55,966 nt of DNA from Candidatus Aminicenantota bacterium (GTDB lineage Bacteria; Acidobacteriota; Aminicenantia; Aminicenantales; Aminicenantaceae): positions 1-55,966 of the forward strand of contig JAUVXM010000010.1 in assembly GCA_030603565.1 (NCBI GenBank), read 5' to 3'. Every line of letters starts with the position of its first letter. Position 1 is the first letter of the stretch. This document shows positions 32,990-41,221 of this stretch, in pieces. Below the pieces are notes generated by a model. That model made no database searches. It was given only the letters and a program-made list of their open reading frames with translations, and had not been told where the DNA came from. Position numbers and translations under genes: made by a program.

Positions 32990-34769
32990 TGTTAAAATGG
33001 ATTATTTCAGAGTAAGGGGAACGGGGGTTTCTCCTGGAATAGCTTATGGCGAAGTCCTTTTGACAGAGAAAGTTATTTTTTCTTCAAAAAAAGAATTTAT
33101 TACAAAAAACAGATCAATAAAGGAATGGGAACGCCTGCAAAAAGCATCTGAGCAGACTAAAAAGCAACTGGAGCAGATTAAAAAAGAAGTAGGTAACATG
33201 ATTGGAGAAGACAATTCATTTATTTTTGAAGCTCATTTGATGATCCTTAAGGATAAGTCACTACTTTCGGCGTTGGAAAAGAGAATTAAACAAGACTTAT
33301 GTAAGGCAGAATGGGCGATTTCCCAGGTTTATGATAGATATAACAAAATATTTGAATCGATCACAGATGAATATCTTAAGCAGAGAAAGTCAGACGTTTC
33401 TGATGTTTTATCAAGACTCTACCGGAATTTAAAACCGCAGAAAAGAAAAAAAATAGATGATAAAAAAGATAAAATCATAGTTGCTCATGATCTCTTACCC
33501 TCTGAAGCTGCTTTCCGGCTGAACCAGGGAAATGTTTTAGCGATAGCCCTTGATATGGGAGGCGCAACCTCACACACGGCAATCCTTGCCCGCTCCTTGA
33601 ACATTCCTGCTGTAATGGGACTTAGAAATATCACTCGGAAAGTCAAAAATGGAGATTATTTGATTGTGGACGGCTCAGATGGGGAGGTCATTATTGATCC
33701 TCCTTTTGCTGTACAGCGGGAATTTGCCGACAAGAGGGATAAGTATGACAGCTATCGTAAGGAACTGCAAAAAACAGCTAAATTAAAGGCCTGCACTTTG
33801 GATGGAGTTAAATTTTCACTCATGGCAAATATAGAACTTTCGAAAGAAGTGAAACCTGCTTTTTCTTTAGGTGCTAAAGGTATAGGATTGTTCCGTTCGG
33901 AGTTCATTTATTTCCAGCGTACTGACCTTCCTGATGAGGAGGATCATTTTAAGGTCTATTCCAGGCTTGCTGAAGATGCTGCTCCCTTACCTGTATATAT
34001 CAGAACTGTTGATATCGGCGGCGAAAAAAACCTGCCTCAGATGAAAATTGAAAAGGAGCCGAATCCAGCTCTCGGGCTAAGAGCGATAAGAGTCTCTTTG
34101 CGGGATAGGGAAATGTTTAAAGTACAGCTTAGGGCGATTCTTCGTGCCAGTGTTAAGAGGAATATAAGGTTACTGATTCCAATGATAACCGAGATGGAAG
34201 AGATCGAAGAAGTAAAACTTATTTTAAAAGAGGTGAAAGAGGAGCTTCAGAATAAAAATATTCTTTTTGATGAGAATATTCCTCTAGGAGTGATGATCGA
34301 AGTTCCGGCAGCAGCGGCTGTATCTGATAGGATAGCAAAAGAAGTTGATTATTTCAGTATTGGGACTAATGACCTTATTCAGTATTATCTGGCAGTTGAT
34401 AGGACTAATGAATTAGTTTCCCATTTGTTTAAACCTTTGCATCCCTCTGTGCTGAGATTGTTAAGATTTATTGTCAAAAACGCACATAAAGAAGGGATCG
34501 AAGTGTCGGTTTGTGGAGAAATGTCTGCTGATCCGCTGGCTGCGCTTGTCCTGCTGGGGCTTGGAATAAGAAAGTTCAGCATGAATCCGATATTTATTCC
34601 CCGGATAAAGAGAGCACTACGCTCTGTAGAATGTCAGAATATTGAAAAAATTGTTCAAAAAGCGATGACCTTTAAGACAGCTCATGAAATTGAGGAGTAT
34701 GTTATAGAAAAAATTCTCTTCAAACATCCTACTGCCCTGCTGATGCAGGAAGTTCCTTTGACTATGTGA
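32976..34769 (+). CDS. ptsI: Phosphoenolpyruvate-protein phosphotransferase (PTS enzyme I)
   Basis: EI autophosphorylates from PEP and donates to HPr. The 597-residue product has the phosphohistidine swivel domain with His200 in GGATSHTAILARSLNIPA, and the PEP-binding barrel with GIGLFRSEF, RTVDIGGEK, GVMIEVPAAA, FSIGTNDLIQY and the active cysteine in VCGEMSADP. It lacks the GAF domain of PtsP (EI-Ntr). The start may be the ATG at 32976, 32982 or 32997; all overlap or touch the ptsH end. It is the last gene of the operon, converging on the cupin gene. Confidence 0.95.
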   Translation: MKMNNVKMDYFRVRGTGVSPGIAYGEVLLTEKVIFSSKKEFITKNRSIKEWERLQKASEQTKKQLEQIKKEVGNMIGEDNSFIFEAHLMILKDKSLLSALEKRIKQDLCKAEWAISQVYDRYNKIFESITDEYLKQRKSDVSDVLSRLYRNLKPQKRKKIDDKKDKIIVAHDLLPSEAAFRLNQGNVLAIALDMGGATSHTAILARSLNIPAVMGLRNITRKVKNGDYLIVDGSDGEVIIDPPFAVQREFADKRDKYDSYRKELQKTAKLKACTLDGVKFSLMANIELSKEVKPAFSLGAKGIGLFRSEFIYFQRTDLPDEEDHFKVYSRLAEDAAPLPVYIRTVDIGGEKNLPQMKIEKEPNPALGLRAIRVSLRDREMFKVQLRAILRASVKRNIRLLIPMITEMEEIEEVKLILKEVKEELQNKNILFDENIPLGVMIEVPAAAAVSDRIAKEVDYFSIGTNDLIQYYLAVDRTNELVSHLFKPLHPSVLRLLRFIVKNAHKEGIEVSVCGEMSADPLAALVLLGLGIRKFSMNPIFIPRIKRALRSVECQNIEKIVQKAMTFKTAHEIEEYVIEKILFKHPTALLMQEVPLTM

Positions 34770-34777
34770 GCTCGAGG

Positions 34778-35164
34778 CTACTTTCTTCCATAACTGTCTT
34801 CCAGACGGATAATATCAGATTCGTCAGACGGGCCTATCCAGATTTCCATGATCCTGGCCGGATGCTTGCTGGTACATTTTAATCTATGGGGAGTTTTTGC
34901 GGGAATGAATATTTCTTCATTAATATCAGGTTGCCAGACCCTTTCTCCCACTGTGATTTCCAACCCTTTATCCAGAGCGATCCAGAATTCACTGCGCAGG
35001 TTGTGATATTGAAGGGATAATTTCCCCCCGGGATTTACTGTGATAATTTTTATGCTGCTGGCGTTTTTATGCGGAAATGAACGAAACTTTCCCCATGGCC
35101 GGAGGTCTTCAATTATCTGCGACTTAAATTCTTCCTCTTTTTCAATGATCTTTTTTTTTTTCAT
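34778..35164 (-). CDS. Cupin, mannose-6-phosphate isomerase type II-like
   Basis: The 128-residue product matches the C-terminal isomerase domain of ManC-type bifunctional enzymes: PWGKFRSF, VNPGGKLSLQYHNLRSEFW, EEIFIPAKTPHRLKC and a final IIRLEDSYGR. The guanylyltransferase domain is absent, so it is a stand-alone cupin. Metal-binding histidines of the cupin motifs are partly present (QYHNLRSEFW keeps H and E). A role as isomerase is plausible but not certain. It is separated from ssb upstream by element A10. Confidence 0.78.
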   Translation of the reverse strand: MKKKKIIEKEEEFKSQIIEDLRPWGKFRSFPHKNASSIKIITVNPGGKLSLQYHNLRSEFWIALDKGLEITVGERVWQPDINEEIFIPAKTPHRLKCTSKHPARIMEIWIGPSDESDIIRLEDSYGRK

Positions 35165-35167
35165 TGA

Positions 35168-35215
35168 TTAACCTGAGCTATTCATAAAAAAAGGCCTCGT
35201 GAATAATCCAGGCTA
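35168..35215 (-). repeat. Family A short form, copy A10
   Basis: 48 bases: TTAACCTGAGCTATTCATAAAAAAAGG joined to CCTCGTGAATAATCCAGGCTA. It is the same internally deleted form as A3. Its final CTA is the TAG stop codon of ssb (35215-35213), and its other end lies 3 bases from the cupin start. Confidence 0.85.
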
Positions 35216-35677
35216 AAAAGGGACTTCATCGTCATCTTCACTAATTTGAACGTCAGGTATTGATTTTTTTTGTGCCGGAAAATCTTCATGTGTTTTTTGA
35301 GAATCTGCAGGGGGTTTTGCTGTGTAGTCATCCCGTTTTCCCAGCATGGTGATGTTATATGCATGGATTTTGGTAGTCTGTCTCTTGTTTCCTTCCTGGT
35401 CCTGCCATTTCTCAGTTCTTAGCCGTCCTTCTAAGAGGATCTGCTTTCCCTTGCTCAGGTATTTCTCTGCAAACTCTGCAAGTTTTCCCCATACAACTAT
35501 TCGGTGCCATTCAGTTCGGGAATCCTTTTCATCCGAGTCTGGTTTGAAAACCTGCTCGTTTGTAGCCAAGGAGAAATTGGCTACTGCCCTATCGGTCTGT
35601 GGTATATATCGCAGCTCCGGATCTGCTCCCAAGTGGCCGATTAATATTACTTTGTTTAAGCTGTTGACGTCTCTCAT
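35213..35677 (-). CDS. ssb: Single-stranded DNA-binding protein
   Basis: SSB coats single-stranded DNA in replication and repair. The 154-residue product has the OB fold (LNKVILIGHLGADPELRY, TEWHRIVVWGKLAEFAEKYL, GKQILLEGRLRTEKWQDQEG) and a complete acidic C-terminal tip DDDEVPF that binds partner proteins. The stop TAG is formed at the junction with element A10, directly after the tip, so the insertion did not damage the essential tail. It lies 4 bases after ybgF on the same strand. Confidence 0.96.
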   Translation of the reverse strand: MRDVNSLNKVILIGHLGADPELRYIPQTDRAVANFSLATNEQVFKPDSDEKDSRTEWHRIVVWGKLAEFAEKYLSKGKQILLEGRLRTEKWQDQEGNKRQTTKIHAYNITMLGKRDDYTAKPPADSQKTHEDFPAQKKSIPDVQISEDDDEVPF

Positions 35678-35681
35678 ATTA

Positions 35682-36539
35682 TTACTTTAACTCCTTGATT
35701 TTTTGTTGAGCGATCTTTGTTTCTTCTTCAAGGGGAAATTTGCTGATCAGAAGTCTGAATACAGAAAGTGCCTCCTCATTTTTCTTAAGTTTCATAAGGC
35801 ATATCCCTTTTTTTAAATAGGCGGCAGCAATTTTATCACCATTCGGATAAATCAGAATAAAATCGTTAAATTTCTCTATGGCTTCTTCGAATTTGTTCTG
35901 GCTGAAAAAGGATTCTCCAATCCAGTATAGAGCATTGTCTGCCAGAGGACTTTCTGCAAAGTGTTGCCGGTAAATTGCAAATCCCTCAATTGCCAGCTGG
36001 AAATTACCTTTGAGATAGTCCGACCTAGCCATATTAAAAACTTGCTGGGGGCTTAAATCAGGGGGAGGCATGGCTATGGGCTGCTCTTCAATTTCCGTAG
36101 ATTTTTCCTCGCCTCCGCTTTTTTCTTCTCCTAAAGGTTTTTCGGATTCTGTATCTTCAAGGGTCTCTTTAGGAGGGGAAGCAGTTTGTTCTATTTCTAT
36201 AAGTTTTTCTGTGATTTTTGCCAGCTCAAAACTTAAAGTATCGAATTTTTGCAGAAGAACTTGATATTGAGTGGGAATTTTTTTCTGTTCTATTAATAAA
36301 CCTGCTTGTTCGCTACGGGCAAGCAGGTTTAATTTCAGTATTTCAGTAAGTTGTTTCTGGATGGAACTTATTTCTTCCCGGTTGCTGTCAATTTTTTTGT
36401 CCAGGTTCTGAATCTGCTGTTTAAGTATCTGAATGTCTTTGTATATAAGTTCATAAGCTTTTTTTCTCTTATCTGCACCGGTCAGGAGGATAGAGAAAGA
36501 AGTAAAAAGAATCAGTCCGAAAGAAAACCTTTTCAGCAT
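35682..36539 (-). CDS. YbgF/CpoB-like Tol-Pal system TPR protein
   Basis: CpoB (YbgF) coordinates peptidoglycan synthesis with outer-membrane constriction. The 285-residue product has a signal peptide (hydrophobic LILFTSFSILLTG), a coiled-coil region (about 25-110, IQILKQQIQNLDKKIDSNREEI), an acidic linker and C-terminal tetratricopeptide repeats (about 165-285: FNMARSDYLKGNFQLAIEGF, LYWIGESFFSQNKFEEAIEKF, AYLKKGICLMKLKKNEEAL). Its place directly after pal supports the assignment. Confidence 0.9.
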   Translation of the reverse strand: MLKRFSFGLILFTSFSILLTGADKRKKAYELIYKDIQILKQQIQNLDKKIDSNREEISSIQKQLTEILKLNLLARSEQAGLLIEQKKIPTQYQVLLQKFDTLSFELAKITEKLIEIEQTASPPKETLEDTESEKPLGEEKSGGEEKSTEIEEQPIAMPPPDLSPQQVFNMARSDYLKGNFQLAIEGFAIYRQHFAESPLADNALYWIGESFFSQNKFEEAIEKFNDFILIYPNGDKIAAAYLKKGICLMKLKKNEEALSVFRLLISKFPLEEETKIAQQKIKELK

Positions 36540-36542
36540 ATG

Positions 36543-37088
36543 CTATTTTTCTATAATAGTAAACTGATCCCGGCGGTTTTTTTGCCAGGCAATTTCGTTA
36601 TGCCCAAGGTCTGTCGGTTGGCTTTTTCCATAGGATATAGTTTTTATCCTATCTGAAGAAATTCCCAGAGAAGCGAGATAGTCAAAAGCGCTTTTTGCTC
36701 TTTTTTCGCCCAGGGCCATGTTATAATCTTCGGTGCCTCTTTCATCGCAGTGCCCTTCGATCAGAATTTTTACGCTTTTCCATTTTTTCATCCAGGCAGC
36801 ATTATTCTGAAGAATCAGCTTAGCATCTTCGCGAATGAAAAATTTATCATAATCGAATAGTACCACGTTCATAGGTTTTTCGGCATTCAGTTCTTCCAGG
36901 CTTTTTTTTGCAAAAATCTCTTCTTCCGTTAATTTAGGTTCTTTTACGGGAGGTTTCTCGACTTTTTCGAGTTTAGGTTGCTCTTCAACCTGAGGAGGTG
37001 GAGGGGTTTCTTCCACTTTTTTCCTGCAGGATGCAAAGAATGCGATCACCAAAAAGCAAGAGAGAGATAGGGTTAGAATTTTTTTCAT
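36543..37088 (-). CDS. pal: Peptidoglycan-associated lipoprotein Pal
   Basis: Pal is an abundant outer-membrane lipoprotein binding peptidoglycan. The ATG at 37088 is chosen because AAAGGAG precedes it at good spacing and it starts the signal peptide; the frame is open to 37130. The lipobox ends AFFASC, then a proline/glutamate-rich linker follows, then the OmpA-like domain with ILIEGHCDERGTEDYNMALGEKRA and a conserved C-terminal ISYGKSQP. The catalogue of Pal features is complete. A large inverted repeat separates it from tolB. Confidence 0.95.
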   Translation of the reverse strand: MKKILTLSLSCFLVIAFFASCRKKVEETPPPPQVEEQPKLEKVEKPPVKEPKLTEEEIFAKKSLEELNAEKPMNVVLFDYDKFFIREDAKLILQNNAAWMKKWKSVKILIEGHCDERGTEDYNMALGEKRAKSAFDYLASLGISSDRIKTISYGKSQPTDLGHNEIAWQKNRRDQFTIIEK

Positions 37089-37177
37089 AGTGTCTCCTTT
37101 GGATGTTTTTTGTGACTTCATTTTAAACAAATTCCATTATTTTATACAATTAAATTTTTCCTCTGTCAACCTTAAAT

Positions 37178-37255
37178 ACTAGTTCCCAAATAATCGGGAT
37201 AAGCCTATCAATTAATTTGCTGAAAAAATCCCTTATCCGATTATTTGGGACTAGT
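37178..37255 (-). repeat. Large inverted repeat between tolB and pal
   Basis: Arms at 37178-37203 and 37232-37255 pair over 24 bases with two single-base bulges (core CCCAAATAATCGG), around a 28-base loop. On the coding strand the 5' arm begins inside the tolB stop codon. There is no T-run, so it is not a standard terminator. It may act as an RNA processing or stability element between the two genes. Confidence 0.7.
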
Positions 37256-38543
37256 TTCTTGCCCAGTCAGGAAGTTTGTTTTGGCCTTTAGAAGTCAAGC
37301 GTTTTAAATTTGCACCGTCATAGTCGATAGAATAAAGCTGGATAGTACCGATGCGGTTCGAGGAAAAGATAATATGGCGTCCGTCTGCTGACCAGCAAGG
37401 GGATTCATTGCGGGCATATCCTTCGGTAAGCTTTATGATCTCATCAGTTCTAAGGTTTAGGATGTAAAGGTCAAATACGGCTTGAACCCGGGAAACATAG
37501 ACAATCCTATCTCCTGTTGGAGACCAGGCCGGGCTGTCATGGTAGTTTCCTCCGAAGCTGCGTCTTCTCACATTTGAACCCTCAGCATCCATAATATAGA
37601 TTTGAGGTGAACCACCCCTGTCTGAAGTGAATGCGACCTCCCGGCAGTTGGGGGACCATGAGGGAGATACATCAGCGGATTTATTAAAAGTAAGCCGTTT
37701 TATATTCGTACCGTCGCTTCTGGCAGTATATATTTCAGAATTGGATTCATCCTCAGTAGAACAAAAAGCCAATTTTTTACCATCCGGGGAGAAACAAGGC
37801 CCGAAGCTTGTGCCGAGGTCAAAGACAAGTTTTCTTTTGCCTTCAAATGGATTGTAAATGTATAGCCTTGCATTTCCTCCTTTGAATTCAGTATATGCGA
37901 TTGATTTTCCATCGGTTGACCAGGCAGGCATGTAATCTTTTTCCCGGTTGAATGTCAAACGTGTCTGGTTGTGGCCATCGTAATCCATCATGTAGAGCTC
38001 ATTATTTGCGTCGCGGTTGGAGATAAAGACAATCTTAGTTGTGAATATCTGGGGCTCACCATAGGTTTCCATTAAAAGGTTGGAAAACTTATGGGCAGCA
38101 AGGCGGAGAAGGGATTTTTCCGTCTGATAGGTCTTGCCCCGGATGAATCGTTCCGATTTTACATCATAGAACTTGGCTTCAAACTGAATAGTCTTATCAT
38201 CTTGTTTGGATATTTGTCCTACAATTAATAGTTTCGCCTGGATGGATTCCCAGTCCTGAAAGAGGATTTTATCAGGATCGAGGGGTTTTATATAATTATA
38301 ATAGTTTTTGGGAAGAGGGCTGAATACTCGGCTGTATTTAAGGTCATCTGAGATCACTTTATAGAGGATATCAGCAGCATCTTTTGCTTCGGGAGAGGTA
38401 TCTTTAACTGAAAAATTAGGGATAGCCACCGGAATTAAGGGCATTCCTTCTTTAATGCTCATCACTACTTCTTGTTGGGGATACAGGATAAAATTGGCTA
38501 CTAAAAACAGGCATGCGAGGGTTATTAATTTTCTTGCAATCAT
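37251..38543 (-). CDS. tolB: Tol-Pal translocation protein TolB
   Basis: TolB is the periplasmic beta-propeller that links TolA and Pal. The 430-residue product has a signal peptide, the N-terminal TolB domain (about 30-165) and WD40-like PD40 repeats: YMPAWSTDGKSIAY, FGPCFSPDGKKLAF, VSPSWSPNCREVAF, DSPAWSPTGDRIVY, ESPCWSADGRHIIF. It overlaps the 3' end of tolA by four bases. The stop codon lies in the arm of the inverted repeat. Confidence 0.96.
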   Translation of the reverse strand: MIARKLITLACLFLVANFILYPQQEVVMSIKEGMPLIPVAIPNFSVKDTSPEAKDAADILYKVISDDLKYSRVFSPLPKNYYNYIKPLDPDKILFQDWESIQAKLLIVGQISKQDDKTIQFEAKFYDVKSERFIRGKTYQTEKSLLRLAAHKFSNLLMETYGEPQIFTTKIVFISNRDANNELYMMDYDGHNQTRLTFNREKDYMPAWSTDGKSIAYTEFKGGNARLYIYNPFEGKRKLVFDLGTSFGPCFSPDGKKLAFCSTEDESNSEIYTARSDGTNIKRLTFNKSADVSPSWSPNCREVAFTSDRGGSPQIYIMDAEGSNVRRRSFGGNYHDSPAWSPTGDRIVYVSRVQAVFDLYILNLRTDEIIKLTEGYARNESPCWSADGRHIIFSSNRIGTIQLYSIDYDGANLKRLTSKGQNKLPDWARN

Positions 38544-39376
38544 TTGTTATGCTCGAAAATCAAGCGTATTTGCAAATATTCATCTTCATATCCAGGGGGT
38601 AATGGAGGGAATGGAGATGCATCGCGGACAGCCCGGATGGCGGAAAGGTCCATGGTCCTTACTCCGCTGGATTCAACGATCTTTGGATCAGATATACGGC
38701 CGTTGCGGAAAATTTTAAAAAGGACAGTAGTATGATATGCCCCGCTCAATCCGGTTTGTATCTGAGCTGTGAGCCAATTGCCGGATATTTTTCCATGTAA
38801 GTTCTGCAGGTAATAAGTGTAAGGGAAATTGGAAAGCCCTATCTGACCGGCAAATTCTGAGCCGCCGCCGCCTCCTCCTCCTCCTGAGCCATTTCCTACC
38901 CCGATTCTCAATCCTGAGCCCTTTCCTGTACCCTTACCTGATTTGGCACTTGTATTGGGTAGAGAAGTTTTTGAATTTGATGATTTTTTTATAACAGTTT
39001 TTTTTGGTTTCCGGGAAGATTTTTCTCTTTTCGGCTTGTCAACCGGATAAGTCATGGAGGGAGGATTTTGGGTCTTGAGATTCTGGGCTGTTGTGAGGTC
39101 TTGCAGGCTATCTCTTTTCTGGACAGAAGTTTCAGTCATTTTTTCTTCTGAAGTAGAAGGAGAGTTTCCGCCTCCGGAAAGGCCGCCTCCGCCGCTACCA
39201 CCACCACCGCCTCCTCCTCCAAATGAGATCACATTGACATAGTGAATCATGCCTTTCTTTGAAGATTTAGGCAGGTATGGTGAGAGCAGGATAAGAATAA
39301 AAAGTGCTATATGCAGGGAAACAGAAATTATTACTGCCCGGGTAAAAGCATTTTCTCTATGGGATATGGTCGTCAT
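38540..39376 (-). CDS. TolA/TonB-like energy-transducing protein with polyglycine tracts
   Basis: The protein should connect the TolQ/TolR motor to TolB-Pal. Of its 278 residues, the N-terminus has one transmembrane helix (AVIISVSLHIALFILILLSPYL, with the SxxxH pattern seen in TolA/TonB). A low-complexity periplasmic region follows with two polyglycine tracts (eight or more glycines each) and lysine-rich stretches. The C-terminus (about 185-278) is TonB/TolA-like, with GISDPKIVESSG-type and PFPPLPPGYEDEYLQIRLIFEH motifs. Glycine tracts are coded by CCT/GCC trinucleotide runs at about 38861-38888 and 39183-39220. Position between tolR and tolB supports a TolA role. Confidence 0.87.
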   Translation of the reverse strand: MTTISHRENAFTRAVIISVSLHIALFILILLSPYLPKSSKKGMIHYVNVISFGGGGGGGGSGGGGLSGGGNSPSTSEEKMTETSVQKRDSLQDLTTAQNLKTQNPPSMTYPVDKPKREKSSRKPKKTVIKKSSNSKTSLPNTSAKSGKGTGKGSGLRIGVGNGSGGGGGGGGSEFAGQIGLSNFPYTYYLQNLHGKISGNWLTAQIQTGLSGAYHTTVLFKIFRNGRISDPKIVESSGVRTMDLSAIRAVRDASPFPPLPPGYEDEYLQIRLIFEHNK

Positions 39377-39377
39377 C

Positions 39378-39809
39378 TTATTTTTTGTCTTTTTTCGGGG
39401 GTTCTGCCACTAATCCTACAGATTCCACTCCGGCCTTTTTTATGATATCCAGGATGTGAATAACATATCCATAGGGAAGACTTTCATCAGCCCGGATATA
39501 GACAATTTTTTTTGTCTGTCCATAAAAATATTCTTTAAGCTTCTGTTCCAGGAGAAACTGATTGATCACCTGGTCTTTAATATGGATATAGCGGTCGGAA
39601 GTAATGCTGATGGCCAGGCCTTCCTCAGCGGGGGCGGACTGGGTTTCAGCCTGAGGAAGGTTAATACCTATACCGGAGTGCATCATAGGTGCTGTTACCA
39701 TAAAAATGATCAATAATACCAGCATTACATCTACCAGAGGAGTAACATTGATCTCTGATAGAGAAGTTCCTACTTCTCTTTTTTTTAGTGAACGAAATTT
39801 AAATGCCAT
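39378..39809 (-). CDS. tolR: TolR/ExbD-family biopolymer transport protein
   Basis: TolR is the regulatory partner of the TolQ proton channel. From the ATG at 39809 (143 residues; open upstream to a TTG at 39839) the product has the cytoplasmic start, INVTPLVDVMLVLLIIFMV with the essential membrane aspartate (VDV), and a periplasmic domain ending GVESVGLVAEP. It overlaps tolQ by 11 bases and precedes tolA by one base. Confidence 0.94.
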   Translation of the reverse strand: MAFKFRSLKKREVGTSLSEINVTPLVDVMLVLLIIFMVTAPMMHSGIGINLPQAETQSAPAEEGLAISITSDRYIHIKDQVINQFLLEQKLKEYFYGQTKKIVYIRADESLPYGYVIHILDIIKKAGVESVGLVAEPPKKDKK

Positions 39810-40461
39810 AGAGTCTTTCTGAAATGCTAATAAACTCAATGGAGAAATCCTCCATTTCTGAAATTATCTCTTTGATCCGGTGAAGATAGTGATTATAGGC
39901 TATGACTGCTGGAATTGCGGCGAATAGGCCGAGGGCTGTGGCGATAAGAGCTTCTGCAATGCCTGGGGCTACTGTCTGCAGGCTAGCGGATTTTTGGATG
40001 CCAATTTCCTGAAAGGAGTCCATAATCCCCCACACGGTTCCGAACAGACCGATAAATGGGGTAGCACTTCCTGTAGTGGCTAAGAAGCTCATCATTTTTT
40101 CCAGACGTGTTACTTCTTTGTTTGACGCTTTTATTAAAGCACGGTTGATACTTTCGAGGTTTTCTGAAGTTAAACAGGAGCTCTGGCTTGACTTTTTAAG
40201 ATAAGCTAATTCTTTGAATCCGGCATGGAAAAGTGCCGCAAGGTGACTTGCTTTGAATCTCTGAGAGGCTTCATTGACTTCCAGCAAGTTTTTACTTTTT
40301 CTGAATATTTTGAGGAATTTTTTTGATTGAACTGACGCTGATTTAAGAGTGTTTCTTTTAGCGAGGATTATAGCCCAGGAGAAAACTGAAAAAAACAACA
40401 GGCAAAGCAAGACTAATTTGACTACTATGCTTGCCTGTAGGATCAAACTTACAAAATTCAT
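39799..40461 (-). CDS. tolQ: TolQ/MotA/ExbB-family proton channel protein
   Basis: TolQ forms the proton-driven stator of the Tol-Pal machine. The product from the ATG at 40461 (frame open to 40506) has three transmembrane segments: VVKLVLLCLLFFSVFSWAII, a second at ATTGSATPFIGLFGTVWGIM with the conserved threonine and GLFGTVWG motif, and a third at EALIATALGLFAAIPAVIAYN. It is the first gene of tolQ-tolR-tolA-tolB-pal-ybgF-ssb. No clear promoter is seen in the repeat-rich upstream region. Confidence 0.94.
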   Translation of the reverse strand: MNFVSLILQASIVVKLVLLCLLFFSVFSWAIILAKRNTLKSASVQSKKFLKIFRKSKNLLEVNEASQRFKASHLAALFHAGFKELAYLKKSSQSSCLTSENLESINRALIKASNKEVTRLEKMMSFLATTGSATPFIGLFGTVWGIMDSFQEIGIQKSASLQTVAPGIAEALIATALGLFAAIPAVIAYNHYLHRIKEIISEMEDFSIEFISISERLYGI

Positions 40462-40506
40462 CTTATTTTGAAGGGAAAAAGTAGCATATGCGCACTCTAA
40501 AGTCAA

Positions 40507-40840
40507 TCGTTACCTGGGCAGGGCAGGAATTCCGTAACTTCCTCTGAAAGGAGGGTCCTGTATAGAGCTAATCGTCATTCCGTCCCGGATCGGAGTCCGG
40601 GATGACGGCCAAGCCGGAAACCAGGATAAAACCTGTTAATAGTAAATGGTAAATGGTAAATAAAAACAGAAAAACCAGGAAAACCAGGACCACAAGAGCT
40701 AAACGTCATTCCGGCGAGTTTAAGCATTGTCATTCCGGCGGAAGCCGGAAACCAGGATAAAAGCAGTAAATAGTAAATGGTAAATGGTAAATAAAACCAG
40801 GAAAGATAGGAAAAGCTTTAGTTTAACTTACTTCGCGGAG
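40507..40840. repeat. Family C repeat block C2
   Basis: It contains two kinds of hairpin unit: GTCATTCCGTCCCGGATCGG with AGTCCGGGATGACGG, and GTCATTCCGGCGGAAGCCGG, plus AATAGTAAATGGTAAATGG runs and AAACCAGGAAAGA linkers. It ends with TTTAACTTACTTCGCGGAG, half of the family E second hairpin, into which element A11 is inserted. No gene is seen. Confidence 0.8.
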
Positions 40841-40844
40841 TTCA

Positions 40845-41038
40845 CCTGGATTATTCACGAGTCGAGGTTGCCGCAGATACGAGGCACAGGGTGCGAAGCT
40901 GTGGTCCTTCACCGCGAGTATCCTGTAACAAAGTATATGCGGTGAGATCGTCTCGCCTGAAAGGTAAAAAGTGCCAATGATAAAATATGCTATTGTTTTT
41001 TTGAATACAGCATTGGCAATTTTTATGAATAGTTCAGG
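40845..41038 (+). repeat. Family A element, copy A11, inserted in a family E hairpin
   Basis: 194 bp: CCTGGATTATTCACGAG ... conserved middle ... an inner inverted repeat TGCCAATG / CATTGGCA instead of ATCGCCAT ... AATAGTTCAGG. It is flanked by ACTTCGCGGAG on the left and AGAAGTGATGAAGG on the right; the uninterrupted form at 49277-49300 reads ACTTCGCGGAGCGAAGTGAT. The same arrangement is seen in the opposite orientation at the right window edge. Confidence 0.85.
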
Positions 41039-41180
41039 AGAAGTGATGAAGGATTGATTTCTTTTGCCAATTCAATGGCAAAAGAAATCAACATCTTAGC
41101 CTTATCCGTGTCCTCAGCGTCCTCAGTGTAAAATTTTGTTTTTATAGTCTTATCCGCATAAATCCGTGTCTAATATTATT
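41039..41180. repeat. Family E hairpin (41054-41091) plus family D run
   Basis: TTGATTTCTTTTGCCA and its reverse complement flank a 6-base loop. Downstream is the family D pattern TCCGTGTCCTCAGCGTCC, TCAGTGTAAAATTTTG and ATAAATCCGTGTCTAATA. It is related to blocks at 42421, 49262, 51822 and 55713. Confidence 0.8.
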
Positions 41181-41221
41181 TTAAGGAAAAAAGATAAAGC
41201 AGAAACTTCAGAGAGTGGCTG

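Noticed and set aside
36301-36327. CCTGCTTG/CAAGCAGG hairpin followed by T-rich sequence
   Set aside because: It lies inside the ybgF coding sequence and the T-rich side is antisense to the gene. It is probably chance codon content.
39054-39242. Plus-strand proline-rich frame opposite the TolA-like gene
   Set aside because: It is only the complement of the polyglycine codons.
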